The notes: generated from the letters alone by a model not told the origin. A DNA stretch of 64,000 bases from Neobacillus driksii (GCF_013409995.1 NZ_JACCBX010000006.1:60437-124436), one strand, 5' to 3'. Positions 53,271-61,948 are shown, numbered from the stretch's first letter. Numbers and translations: made by a program.

Positions 53271-53437
53271 TTAACCCCAAAGGGGCGATTGAGCAGCATG
53301 GTCCACATTTACCGTTGATAACCGATTCTGTCATGGTTGAAGTACTCGCTGCTGAAACTGTAGAGCTTTTCAGGGACTCAATCGTTGTCACGCCAACCCT
53401 TATGGGGGGGTTCGGAACACCACGAAAGCTGTATTAA
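53256..53437 (+). pseudogene. N-terminal fragment of a creatininase-family amidohydrolase
   Basis: In a frame shifted from the preceding fragment: NPKGAIEQHGPHLPLITDSV, then MVEVLAAETVELF and TPTLMGGFGTPRKLY, ending at TAA 53437. EQHGPHLPL-TD is the hallmark metal-binding start of creatinine amidohydrolase-family proteins. Only ~60 residues of ~250 remain. Together with the SBP piece this marks 52914-53529 as a decayed locus. Confidence 0.65.
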
Positions 53438-53529
53438 TTTCACTTGGCAAATAGTGAATCTTGAGATCCAAAGCAATTGCAAAAATTAAAATTAGAAAAT
53501 AACAAAGGATAGATAAAAGCTCCCCGAAT

Positions 53530-53565
53530 TAAGAGGCTTCTCACAAGATTGTGAGAAGCCTCTTA
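53530..53565 (+). terminator. Perfect 16-bp hairpin, terminator-like
   Basis: TTAAGAGGCTTCTCACA pairs with TGTGAGAAGCCTCTTA around AGAT. The T run after it is poor, so it may be a leftover terminator of the decayed genes. The rest of 53566-53770 holds a possible operator, AACTTTAGAAAGTT at 53729-53742, before the next gene. Confidence 0.55.
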
Positions 53566-53770
53566 TGTGTTCATAAGTTATAAGAGATAGTGAAAATATT
53601 TTAGTAAGCAAACGCATCGCAGGAAAAACACAAGAATATTCTACTATTTATAGGGAATAAGTTCCAGTGATTATTTTGCTATGCTATAATGATGGTAAGT
53701 TTAATACATAATGGATAATTTATTGTAACTTTAGAAAGTTTATTGCTGACTTAAGCCGGGAGGATTACAT

Positions 53771-54538
53771 ATGTTTGAAAACCTGTTAAATATATCTGAC
53801 GCTGCCAAGCTATTGGGAGTGTCGCCGAGTACATTAAGGCGGATGGAGAAAACTGGAAATATTGAAGAATATGGCTTAAAGGTTATTTATACCCCTGGCG
53901 GTCAAAGACGATATATTCTTGATGAGGTTCAACAGCTTTTCTCTAATCAGGGGTTTTCTGGACAAATTGGATTTGGTACAAAACCTGCTCTGTTAATTCG
54001 TGATTTTACCATAGCATTTACTGAACCGCATTCCCAATTAGCTATTAAAATGAATCATCAAATCACTGCCACCCAACAACTTATCGAACAAGCTCTTAAC
54101 GATAAGATTCCGATAATCTTTAGTAAAACGATTTATGAAACTAAAAATAAGGTTTCTAGATTATGGTGTGAAAAATTCCCCTCGCTTCAAATTTTAGACC
54201 GCGAAAGCACATGGGTCAATATTCATCCAGATTTATCTGACTATCCATATGATTTGATTAACGCGACTGTATATATATCTTCTTTGTACGATGATCAAGT
54301 AGATGATTTCTTGAAAGACAGACAAATTGATACATTAATATTAGCTGGGACTACTACAAGTGGGAGTATAAGAGCAACTGCAGTAGATGCTCTTCAAAGA
54401 GGTTATAGAGTTATCATTCCTAAAGAGGCTGTAGGAGATCGAAATCAAACCTTACAGAACTCAACATTAGTAGATTTAAACGCAAGGTATGCAGATGTAA
54501 TGAATCTGGATAAGGTTCTTAAAGGTATGAAACCATGA
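53771..54538 (+). CDS. MerR-type regulator fused to a catalytically dead isochorismatase/maleamate-amidase domain
   Basis: A 255-residue two-domain protein. Residues ~5-60 are a MerR-like winged helix (ISDAAKLLGVSPSTLRRMEKTG, split here at ~8-29, then TPGGQRRY). From ~66 to the end it is an isochorismatase fold that aligns with the NicF-like enzyme at 57675: IDTLILAGTTTSGSIRATAV against VDTVIIVGCTTCGCVRATAV. The catalytic Cys is Ser199 and the catalytic Lys (KKY in the enzyme) is Ala/Thr; only Asp78 is kept. It therefore should bind but not hydrolyse a maleamate-like amide, and probably regulates the pyridine catabolic cluster downstream. Ligand and direction of regulation are inferred. Confidence 0.85.
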   Translation: MFENLLNISDAAKLLGVSPSTLRRMEKTGNIEEYGLKVIYTPGGQRRYILDEVQQLFSNQGFSGQIGFGTKPALLIRDFTIAFTEPHSQLAIKMNHQITATQQLIEQALNDKIPIIFSKTIYETKNKVSRLWCEKFPSLQILDRESTWVNIHPDLSDYPYDLINATVYISSLYDDQVDDFLKDRQIDTLILAGTTTSGSIRATAVDALQRGYRVIIPKEAVGDRNQTLQNSTLVDLNARYADVMNLDKVLKGMKP

Positions 54539-54552
54539 GAGCGCATTTGAAT

Positions 54553-54591
54553 AAAACCATGATTATCCTCAGGTAATCATGGTTTTTTTAT
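54553..54591 (+). terminator. Terminator after the MerR-fusion regulator
   Basis: AAAACCATGATTA pairs perfectly with TAATCATGGTTTT around TCCTCAGG, ending in a T run. Confidence 0.9.
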
Positions 54592-54619
54592 TTTTAGAAA
54601 AATTTAATAATATTGAATA

Positions 54620-54726
54620 TTGACACTAATAGTGCCGTGAGATAGAATAAAACTATGAAAGCTTTGGTAAGTTTGGTAGCTTAATGCAACTTTTGGTGAA
54701 ATAATACAACTTTGATAACTTCAAAC
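54620..54726 (+). promoter_or_regulatory. Promoter and conserved leader of the first HpaB operon
   Basis: TTGACA (54620-54625), 17-bp spacer, TAGAAT (54643-54648); transcription should begin near 54655, giving a ~115-nt leader. The leader holds AAGTTTGGTAGCTT (54669-54682) and AACTTTGATAACTTCAAA (54708-54725), both of which recur at matching positions before the second copy (59421 and 59459). Confidence 0.75.
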
Positions 54727-54769
54727 TATCGGTGTTCATGATTTTCTATTATTTTTAGGAGGAGTACAA

Positions 54770-56275
54770 ATGGAAAATACTCAGGTAGTATCAAAGTTTT
54801 TGAAAACGGGTGAAATGTTCAAGGAAAGTCTTCGTGATGGCCGGACAGTATACTATAAGGGTGAAAAAATTCAAGATGTGACCATTCATCCAGCTACTAG
54901 CGGCGGTATCAATATTATGGCTAAGATCTTTGATGCTCAGCATAACCCGGAAACTCAGGATAAGCTAACGTATATCAATCAAGAGTCAGGTGAACGAGTC
55001 AGTAAAGCTTGGATGATTCCCAGAACGAAGGAAGACCTTAAGAGCCGCCGAGAATTGACTGACTATGTAGCTCGGGAAACCTTTGGCGTATTTGGCAGAC
55101 CATTCGATTTAGCTCCTCTTGTTCCAGTGGGTATGGCGGCACATCTTTCGAAATTCCGCAGTAAAAGGCCAGAATATGCAGAAAATGTTCTTCACTATAT
55201 CAACTATGCTCAGAAAAATAACTTGATGGGTCCAGAAGTACTAGTAGATCCTCAGAATGACCGTTCCAAAGCAGCCGCTGCGGGTGCCCGCCTATTCGAT
55301 GTTGAATTAGGAAGCCAAATAAAAGGAGGCAGCTCTACACCTGCTTTGCTCCGGGTAGTGAAAGAAACTGAAGAGGGGATTTATATTAGCGGTGCAAAGG
55401 CAGTAGGTTCGATTTCTTCCCAAGGTAACGAAATGATTCTCTCCAATCTTATGCGTCCAGGGCTGTTACCGGAAGAATCTCTATGGTTAGCTGTTCCTAT
55501 CAATGCACCAGGAATTCACATTGTCTGCCGTGAATCGGTCTCTTCAGAACCTATCAGTTCTTATGATCACCCGGTTAAATCACGAGGAGAAGAAATGGAT
55601 TCCTTCTTAATTTTTGATAACGTTTTCGTAGAAAAATGGAGAATATTCAATTATGGTGTCCCAGAACTCAATGAATTGTACGGCGGCGTTGTATTAGGAG
55701 TACACTGGCACGTGTTATCCCGTCTAGCTACCAAAGCTGAATTGTATGCCGGTGCTGCTCAGCTAATCGTAGATGCACTTGGAACAGGAAAAATTCCAGG
55801 AGTTCGTTCTATCGTATCGGAAGTTATTCAATATGCTCAAACGTTAAGAGCCTATGTTCTAGCCTCGGAAGAATTAGCTGAAATGACTGAAGATGGCGTT
55901 ATGTGGCCGGATGTAAATATGCTTACAGCTGGACGCCTTTATGGTATCACGCATTATCCGCAAATTATCCATCATCTCCAGGAATTATGCGGACAAGGAC
56001 TGGTCATGAGATTCTCTGAAAAAGATTATGCACATCCTTTTATTGGAGGAAAATTAGAGGAATTACTGGTTGGACGCGATTTAACTTCGAAGCAGAAAAA
56101 CTTGTTGATGAACTTCATTTGGGATATTACTACAGATTCCCACGCAGGCCGCGTCGCTCTATTTGAAAACGTTAATGCTTTGCCGGCACCGCTGCTTCGT
56201 GAGCGTTTGTATCATGAATATGATCGAACACCGTTTATGAACCATATTCGTAAGTCGATCGGACTTCCTTTGTAG
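54770..56275 (+). CDS. HpaB-family flavin-dependent monooxygenase, copy 1
   Basis: A 501-residue oxygenase component of a two-component flavin monooxygenase (4-hydroxyphenylacetate 3-hydroxylase family), using reduced flavin from the reductase at 57119. Conserved HpaB features include the N-domain SGAKAVGSISSQGNEMI near 210, the FDNVFVEKWRIF segment near 285, and the four-helix C-domain (RLATKAELYAGAAQLI near 325). By eye it is ~90 % identical to the copy at 59522 across the full length. In context it most likely hydroxylates a pyridine ring toward 2,5-dihydroxypyridine; whether the substrate is pyridine, a hydroxypyridine or a pyridine acid cannot be told. Confidence 0.85.
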   Translation: MENTQVVSKFLKTGEMFKESLRDGRTVYYKGEKIQDVTIHPATSGGINIMAKIFDAQHNPETQDKLTYINQESGERVSKAWMIPRTKEDLKSRRELTDYVARETFGVFGRPFDLAPLVPVGMAAHLSKFRSKRPEYAENVLHYINYAQKNNLMGPEVLVDPQNDRSKAAAAGARLFDVELGSQIKGGSSTPALLRVVKETEEGIYISGAKAVGSISSQGNEMILSNLMRPGLLPEESLWLAVPINAPGIHIVCRESVSSEPISSYDHPVKSRGEEMDSFLIFDNVFVEKWRIFNYGVPELNELYGGVVLGVHWHVLSRLATKAELYAGAAQLIVDALGTGKIPGVRSIVSEVIQYAQTLRAYVLASEELAEMTEDGVMWPDVNMLTAGRLYGITHYPQIIHHLQELCGQGLVMRFSEKDYAHPFIGGKLEELLVGRDLTSKQKNLLMNFIWDITTDSHAGRVALFENVNALPAPLLRERLYHEYDRTPFMNHIRKSIGLPL

Positions 56276-56331
56276 GTGAAGTTTATAAGAACAATAGCTT
56301 AATAGGTTCTATCTATTTTGGAGGCGTGTAA

Positions 56332-57126
56332 ATGAAAAAAAATTACCGAATAGGATTAGTTGTTCCTAGTTCCAATACAACGATGGAAACGGAAATTCCA
56401 GCAATGCTTCGTTGGAGAGAACAAGTTGATCCGAATTTGTCGTTTACTTTTCACTCAAGTAGGATGCGAATGAAACATGTTACAAAAGAAGAATTAAAAG
56501 CAATGGATGTAGAAAGTGACCGTTGTGCTGTCGAACTTTCGGATGCCAGATGCGATGTTCTTGCGTATGCATGCCTTGTCGCTATTATGTGCCAGGGGCC
56601 CGGTTATCATATGGAGTCTGAACAGCGCCTATTTAATGCAACAAAAGAAAATGGAGCAGCTACACCGGTTATTAGCAGTGCTGGTGCTCTGGTAGATGGC
56701 ATTAAAACATTAGGAGCTCAAAAAGTCGCTATTATTACCCCTTATATGAAGCCTTTAACGAAACAGGTGATTGACTATATTGAGGCAAGCAGCATACAAG
56801 TAACAGATTCGATTAGTCTGGAAATACCTGATAATTTAGAAGTTGGACGTCAAGACCCTATGCGTTTGCTAGAGATTGTAAAAAAATTAGATATTAGCCA
56901 AGCTGATGCGGTTGTCTTATCTGCTTGTGTTCAGATGCCTTCATTAGAAGCAATTCAGCTTGTTGAGAATGAAATCGGAAAACCAGTGCTTTCAGCAGCT
57001 GTTGCGACCGTATACAACATTCTTAAAACTCTTGATCTGCACCCGTATGTGCCAAATGCAGGTAAGCTGCTATCAGGGGATATCATCTCTAAACTTCCAA
57101 TTAAGGAGGAGAATTATAATGGATGA
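56332..57126 (+). CDS. nicE: Maleate cis-trans isomerase (NicE-like)
   Basis: Isomerises maleate to fumarate, the last step of the maleamate pathway. The 264-residue protein belongs to the Asp/Glu racemase superfamily; the two catalytic cysteines are Cys81 (AYACLVAIM) and Cys199 (LSACVQMPS), almost the positions known for Pseudomonas putida NicE. N-terminal VVPSSNTTMETE binds the substrate carboxylates. ATG follows GGAGGCGTG. It lies 56 nt after HpaB copy 1 and overlaps the flavin reductase gene by 8 nt. Arylmalonate decarboxylase-like function is excluded by context rather than by motif. Confidence 0.88.
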   Translation: MKKNYRIGLVVPSSNTTMETEIPAMLRWREQVDPNLSFTFHSSRMRMKHVTKEELKAMDVESDRCAVELSDARCDVLAYACLVAIMCQGPGYHMESEQRLFNATKENGAATPVISSAGALVDGIKTLGAQKVAIITPYMKPLTKQVIDYIEASSIQVTDSISLEIPDNLEVGRQDPMRLLEIVKKLDISQADAVVLSACVQMPSLEAIQLVENEIGKPVLSAAVATVYNILKTLDLHPYVPNAGKLLSGDIISKLPIKEENYNG

Positions 57127-57607
57127 AGTAAAAAATAAATTTCGAGAGTCGATGAGCCGGCTTGCTACTGGAGTAACAATTGTCATGACTGAAATCGAGG
57201 GCCGGCCTTGGGGCTTAACTGTTAGTGCGTGCTGTTCAATTTCAATGGAGCCGCCTCTAATTTTAATAAGCCTAGCTACACAAGCAGCTAGTACACAAGC
57301 GATAATTAATAACCAACGTTTCAGTGTCAGCGTGCTTGCCGAGGATCAAATTGAAGTAGCAAGATCTGGAGCAAAAGCAGGTGCACCAAAGTTTTTTGAG
57401 GAGTTTGCAGAAAGTAAGGGCAGTTTTAATTATGATGTCAAAAATGCTCTAGCCAGTGTTCATTGCAGAGTTGAACAAACAGTGACAGCTGGTGATCATA
57501 CTATTTTTATCGGGTTCGTGGAAGATGTGATATTAGGTGAATCTAAATCACCATTGCTTCATTTTGATAGACAATTTGGAGAATTTAATACAGCTGTAAG
57601 GAACTAA
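57119..57607 (+). CDS. Flavin reductase (HpaC-like)
   Basis: A 162-residue FMN-binding split-barrel NAD(P)H:flavin oxidoreductase, which supplies reduced flavin to the HpaB-type oxygenases. Family motifs: FRESMSRLATGVTIVMT near 7-23, GLTVSACCSISMEPPLILISL near 32-52 and a late HCRVEQTV...FIGFVEDV. A longer frame reaches back to 56960 inside the isomerase gene, but ATG 57119 has AAGGAGGAG 7 nt upstream and begins the real domain. Both oxygenase copies appear to share this single reductase. Confidence 0.88.
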   Translation: MDEVKNKFRESMSRLATGVTIVMTEIEGRPWGLTVSACCSISMEPPLILISLATQAASTQAIINNQRFSVSVLAEDQIEVARSGAKAGAPKFFEEFAESKGSFNYDVKNALASVHCRVEQTVTAGDHTIFIGFVEDVILGESKSPLLHFDRQFGEFNTAVRN

Positions 57608-57674
57608 TTCAAGTGAATGACTTTCCAAGATTGGTATGTTACTAGTCTTGGAGGGTTGTGGAGGGAGCGTTGTT

Positions 57675-58334
57675 GTGGTGCATCAGCAAGGTGATGAGGA
57701 TTTTTATAAAGAAAGAGGTTTTGGAAAAATATTGGGTTTTGGTAAGAAACCAGGGTTGATCGTTGTTGATATGATTGAAGGATTTACTGATCCTAGTATG
57801 CCTATGGGTTCCGATTTAACCCCGCAAATAAATAAAGTAAATGCGCTTTTGGAAATTATCCGTAATAAGGATCTACCAGTATTCTTTACTACCATTTCTT
57901 ATGATGATGATACATTTGCTGATTCAGGATTATGGTACCAAAAGATGGAGGGGTTAAAGACTTTAAAAGCAGGTACCAGTGCAGTGAATGTCGATCCCAG
58001 ATTAGATTTTCGTTATGGTGACGGCTTAATTGTTAAGAAATATGCATCAGCATTTTTTGGGACCGATTTAATTGCACGTCTAAATGCACAGAATGTTGAT
58101 ACTGTGATAATTGTAGGTTGTACAACATGTGGCTGTGTTCGTGCTACAGCTGTTGATGCGCTGCAATACGGATACAGACCAATCGTTGTGGAGGATGCGG
58201 TAGGGGATCGTTCATTAGCATCCCATGAACAAAGTCTTATCGATATGCGCCAGAAATATGCCGATGTATTAACTACCGAGAAAATCATAACAACAGTATC
58301 TGCTAAATATCCCAAGGGTTCATTTACAGCTTAA
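57675..58334 (+). CDS. nicF: Maleamate amidohydrolase (NicF-like, isochorismatase superfamily)
   Basis: Hydrolyses maleamate to maleate and ammonia. A 219-residue cysteine hydrolase with triad Asp32 (IVVDMIEGF), Lys121/122 (VKKYASAF) and Cys154 (CTTCGCVRATA). ATG 57636 opens a longer frame, but GTG 57675 lies 8 nt after GGAGGGA and removes an unlikely Gly/Val-rich lead. N-carbamoylsarcosine amidase is a close relative; the surrounding NicX, NicD and NicE genes favour maleamate. It is the active counterpart of the regulator's dead domain at 53771. Confidence 0.87.
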   Translation: MVHQQGDEDFYKERGFGKILGFGKKPGLIVVDMIEGFTDPSMPMGSDLTPQINKVNALLEIIRNKDLPVFFTTISYDDDTFADSGLWYQKMEGLKTLKAGTSAVNVDPRLDFRYGDGLIVKKYASAFFGTDLIARLNAQNVDTVIIVGCTTCGCVRATAVDALQYGYRPIVVEDAVGDRSLASHEQSLIDMRQKYADVLTTEKIITTVSAKYPKGSFTA

Positions 58335-58451
58335 ATAAAAGAATAAATTTTTCAATCAACGCTTTTGGCCTTAAACGTTTTGATTGATGAAAAAGAAGGC
58401 CAGGTTGGATTCCCTTATAACTAAAACAATAGATAGTGAGGAGGGAAAGTC

Positions 58452-59327
58452 CTGAAATATTATAAAAATCTATTCAACCCGCATTTAACAGAATTAGAAC
58501 ATGGCTCTTATATAACGATTGGCTCCTTTGATGGCGTACATAAAGGCCATCAGCAATTAATTTCAAGCACTGTATGGGAGGGGCAAAAAAATAACTACCC
58601 CACGATTGTCATAACATTTGATCCTCTACCGAAAACCTTTTTTAGCAACACTGAATTACCATCGTCTCTTATTACCAGTCCGCACATCAGAGCGGAGAGA
58701 ATAGCTGCTCTTGGAGTCGATATCCTCATTGAATATACTTTTGATAATAGCTTTTCAACCATTAGCTCCGATGATTTTGTTGACAGCGTTCTATTGGGTT
58801 TAAACCCTAAAAAATTTTTTGTTGGAAAGGACTTTAGGTTTGGCTTTAAAGGTTCAGGAACCCCCGAAGTTTTAAAACAAACAGGTGCCAGATTGGGATT
58901 TGAGACGGATATTTTCGAATTTACTCATTTGGCTGATGAGCGTATCTCCAGCACTAGAGTGCGCCAGGCGATAAATAATGGTGATCTTAAGCTTGCTTCT
59001 GATCTTATGGGTAAACAACACGAAATGTGCGGCAGGATTGTCCAGAGGTTGAATGATTATAGAGGACTATTTGTGCCAGATGCAGCCCTTATTCTGCCGC
59101 CTGCAGGGGAGTATTGGGTCAATTTGAAAAATTCTACTAACAAATACTTTACTAAAGCAATTATTTTCCCTACCAATCAATTTATTGAAATAAATTTAGA
59201 CCAGGCTGCGATTAATTGTTTTTCTAAAGATAAGGTTACGGTAGAGTTTCTTCAGTCTGTGTCTACAGCAGTTCCTGAGGAAATTGAATTAGAAATAGCT
59301 AACCAGCGTCATTCTATACTAAATTAA
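58452..59327 (+). CDS. RibF-like FAD synthetase, CTG start, degenerate riboflavin-kinase domain
   Basis: Makes FAD from FMN and ATP. The N-terminal domain is intact: GSFDGVHKGHQ (24-34, nucleotidyltransferase motif) and ISSTRVRQ near 166. No ATG, GTG or TTG exists in frame between the stop at 58437 and the TTG at 58794, which lies inside the conserved domain. CTG 58452, 7 nt after GAGGAGGG, is the only sensible start, giving 291 aa. The C-terminal ~105 residues occupy the place of riboflavin kinase but lack its PTAN motif and Glu, so kinase activity is doubtful. Its place between flavin enzymes suggests cofactor supply for the HpaB pair. Confidence 0.8.
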   Translation: MKYYKNLFNPHLTELEHGSYITIGSFDGVHKGHQQLISSTVWEGQKNNYPTIVITFDPLPKTFFSNTELPSSLITSPHIRAERIAALGVDILIEYTFDNSFSTISSDDFVDSVLLGLNPKKFFVGKDFRFGFKGSGTPEVLKQTGARLGFETDIFEFTHLADERISSTRVRQAINNGDLKLASDLMGKQHEMCGRIVQRLNDYRGLFVPDAALILPPAGEYWVNLKNSTNKYFTKAIIFPTNQFIEINLDQAAINCFSKDKVTVEFLQSVSTAVPEEIELEIANQRHSILN

Positions 59328-59371
59328 ATTGTTCATTTCATTATACTATATTGTGAGAATTTATTAGAATA

Positions 59372-59477
59372 TTGACACTTTTTGATACTCACCTTAGACT
59401 TTATCTATGATAAATTCGACAAGTTTAACAACTTGAGGCTAATATAATAAGCTGTTTAAACTTCGATAACTTCAAAT
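59372..59477 (+). promoter_or_regulatory. Promoter and conserved leader of the second HpaB operon
   Basis: TTGACA (59372-59377), 17-bp spacer, TAGACT (59395-59400), start near 59407, again ~115 nt before the ATG. AAGTTTAACAACTT (59421-59434, a palindrome) and AACTTCGATAACTTCAAA (59459-59476) match the elements before copy 1. Confidence 0.7.
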
Positions 59478-59521
59478 TTGATCGGCAAGGATTCTCGTAA
59501 ATATTTTTTAGGGGGAGAAGG

Positions 59522-61033
59522 ATGGAAAAGATTTCGGTAGTTTCAAAGTATTTAAAAACAGGCGAGATGTATAAGGAGAGTCTTCGTGATGACAGGACCG
59601 TTTATTATAAGGGCGAATTGATTCAGGATGTAACCACTCACCCAGCCACTAGCGGTGGTATAAATATTATGGCTAACATCTTTGATGCCCAGCATAACCC
59701 AGAAACACAAGATAAGCTTACGTACATCAGGTCAGACATAGGGGAACGAGTGACCAAAGCCTGGATGATTCCTAGAACAAAAGAAGATTTGAAGAGCCGA
59801 AGGGAATTAACGGATTATATTGCTCAGGAAACCTTCGGGGTGTTTGGCCGCCCGTTTGATTTGGCGCCTCTCGTGCCTGTGGGAATGGCGGCATATCTTT
59901 CAAAGTTCCGCAGCAAAAGGCCTGAATATGCAGATAATGTCCTCCACTATATTGACTATGCTCAAAAAAATAACTTGATGGGTCCTGAGGTATTAGTTGA
60001 TCCTCAAAATGACCGTTCAAAAGCCGCGGCAGCTGGTGCCCGCCTGTTTGATGTTGAATTGGGGAGCCAAATAAAAGGCGGCGATTCTACTCCTGCTTTA
60101 CTCCGGGTGGTGAGGGAAACGGAAGAAGGAATCTATATTAGCGGAGCGAAAGCGGTAGGTTCCATTTCGTCCCAAGGAAATGAGATGATCCTCTCTAATC
60201 TGATGCGTCCTGGTTTGTTACCTGAAGAGTCATTATGGTTATCAGTACCGATAAATTCACCAGGCATTCACATTGTCTGTCGTGAAACAGTCTCTTGCGA
60301 TGCGGCAAGTACCTATGATCACCCGGTTAAATCACGAGGAGAAGAAATGGATTCCTTCTTGATTTTTGATAACGTTTTCGTGGAAAAGTGGAGAATTTTT
60401 AACTATGGAGTACCAGAACTTAATGAATTATATGGAGGGGTTGTATTAGGAGCGCACTGGCATATTCTCTCTCGATTGGCAACCAAAGCGGAAATGTATG
60501 CCGGAGCTGCCCAGCTGATTGTTGATGCTTTGGGAACAGGGAAGATTCCAGGTGTACGTTCTATCGTATCAGAAGTGATTCAGTATGCTCAAACCTTGAG
60601 AGCATATGTATTGGCCTCAGAGGAACTAGCTAAACTAACCGAAGATGACGTGATGTGGCCAGATGTCAATATGCTTACCGCCGGGCGACTTTATGGTATT
60701 ACACACTATCCGCGGATTATCCATCATCTTCAGGAATTATGCGGACAGGGATTGGTCATGAGATTCTCTGAAAAAGACTATGATCATCCATTTATTGGCG
60801 GGAAACTGGAGGAACTTCTCGTTGGACGGGATTTAACATCCAAGCAGAAAAACTTATTGATGAACTTTATTTGGGATATTACCACAGATTCTCATGCAGG
60901 TCGTGTTGGACTTTTTGAAAACGTCAATGCACTCCCAGCTCCATTGCTTCGTGAGCGTCTATATCATGAATACGACCGAACACCTTTTATGGACCAAATA
61001 CGTAAATCTATTGGTCTTCCATATGAAGTGTAA
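59522..61033 (+). CDS. HpaB-family flavin-dependent monooxygenase, copy 2
   Basis: A 503-residue oxygenase component, ~90 % identical by eye to the 54770 protein. Differences cluster in the first 80 residues and in one patch (ETVSCDAASTYDH against ESVSSEPISSYDH near 258-270), with the rest nearly invariant. It heads a second unit with the NicD-like and NicX-like genes. The two oxygenases may differ in substrate, act as a hetero-oligomer, or simply raise dosage. ATG follows AGGGGGAGAAGG. Confidence 0.85.
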   Translation: MEKISVVSKYLKTGEMYKESLRDDRTVYYKGELIQDVTTHPATSGGINIMANIFDAQHNPETQDKLTYIRSDIGERVTKAWMIPRTKEDLKSRRELTDYIAQETFGVFGRPFDLAPLVPVGMAAYLSKFRSKRPEYADNVLHYIDYAQKNNLMGPEVLVDPQNDRSKAAAAGARLFDVELGSQIKGGDSTPALLRVVRETEEGIYISGAKAVGSISSQGNEMILSNLMRPGLLPEESLWLSVPINSPGIHIVCRETVSCDAASTYDHPVKSRGEEMDSFLIFDNVFVEKWRIFNYGVPELNELYGGVVLGAHWHILSRLATKAEMYAGAAQLIVDALGTGKIPGVRSIVSEVIQYAQTLRAYVLASEELAKLTEDDVMWPDVNMLTAGRLYGITHYPRIIHHLQELCGQGLVMRFSEKDYDHPFIGGKLEELLVGRDLTSKQKNLLMNFIWDITTDSHAGRVGLFENVNALPAPLLRERLYHEYDRTPFMDQIRKSIGLPYEV

Positions 61034-61111
61034 TCACTAGTGAAAATGGAAGTCGCTTGATAGAAGAATAGAGCTTAATTTAGGTTCGTTCGCCTGAGAG
61101 GAGATATAAAT

Positions 61112-61933
61112 ATGAAGCAAAATCATTCTTTTGGGGACCTTTTTGTAAACGGTCTGAATGCAAAAATTCACCTCATTACTAAAGGAGATAAGGCCGGTAC
61201 CCCCGTCATTTTTTTGCCGGGAATTACTAGTTACAGCCTTTCATTTGCAAAAGTCCTAAATTTAATGCCTGAAAACTACTATTCCTTATCAATGGATGCC
61301 AGGGGCAGAGGGCTGTCCGATCGTCCTAAGGAAGGCTATCTATTAAAAGATTATACAGAGGACTTACTGAATATTGTAAACGCTTTAATAGATAATCCCA
61401 TTGCTCCCGTATTGGTTGGCCACTCCATGGGAGCACGGATTGCGGCTGCATTTGGCAGCCAATATCCGTCTCTCATTTCCGGCATCGTATTAATCGATCC
61501 TCCTATTAACGGACCAGGACAGAGAGAGATCTATCCTAATCCATTGTCGATGTTTTTAAAACAAAAGGAGGCTGTTGATCAAGGGGATATGGAATTATTC
61601 CGCAGCTTCTTTCCTTCATTTACAGAAGAACAAATAGCTGAAAGAGCGGAAGAATATCGAAACAATAGCTTGCCAGCGATTATTGAATCCTACCAATCTC
61701 TGTTATTGGAGCCTTTTCAAGTATATATCAAAATGCTTTCAGTCCCTGCATCCCTATTAGCGGCAGAACATGGAGATACCATTCGTGAAAACGAACTTCA
61801 GGTTTTGAAAACGATCAACACTTCGATGCAGGTTGAAAGGGTTAAAGGAGTAAGCCACATGGTGTATAAAGATGCACCAGAACAAACAGTTGATTATATT
61901 GTTTCATTTATTGAAGGAATTACAAAAAAATAA
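61112..61933 (+). CDS. nicD: Alpha/beta hydrolase, probable N-formylmaleamate deformylase (NicD-like)
   Basis: Removes formate from N-formylmaleamate, the product of 2,5-dihydroxypyridine ring opening. A 273-residue alpha/beta hydrolase with nucleophile Ser105 in GHSMGARIA, an early oxyanion-hole segment (LPGITSYS) and a terminal catalytic His in VSHMVYKD near 249; the acid is likely Asp in IVLIDPP near 128. Specific function is inferred from position: it directly precedes the NicX-like gene in the oxygenase-2 unit. Sequence alone would allow other esterases or amidases. Confidence 0.78.
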   Translation: MKQNHSFGDLFVNGLNAKIHLITKGDKAGTPVIFLPGITSYSLSFAKVLNLMPENYYSLSMDARGRGLSDRPKEGYLLKDYTEDLLNIVNALIDNPIAPVLVGHSMGARIAAAFGSQYPSLISGIVLIDPPINGPGQREIYPNPLSMFLKQKEAVDQGDMELFRSFFPSFTEEQIAERAEEYRNNSLPAIIESYQSLLLEPFQVYIKMLSVPASLLAAEHGDTIRENELQVLKTINTSMQVERVKGVSHMVYKDAPEQTVDYIVSFIEGITKK

Positions 61934-61948
61934 ACGAGGTGTTAATAA

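Noticed and set aside
53058..53318. 86-codon open frame as an intact gene.
   Set aside because: It joins an SBP C-terminal piece to the wrong frame of a creatininase start; two fragments explain it better.
58341..58397. Inverted arms TTTTTCAATCAA and TTGATTGATGAAAAA after the NicF-like gene as a terminator.
   Set aside because: The loop is long and there is no T run after it. It may be a weak RNA structure only.
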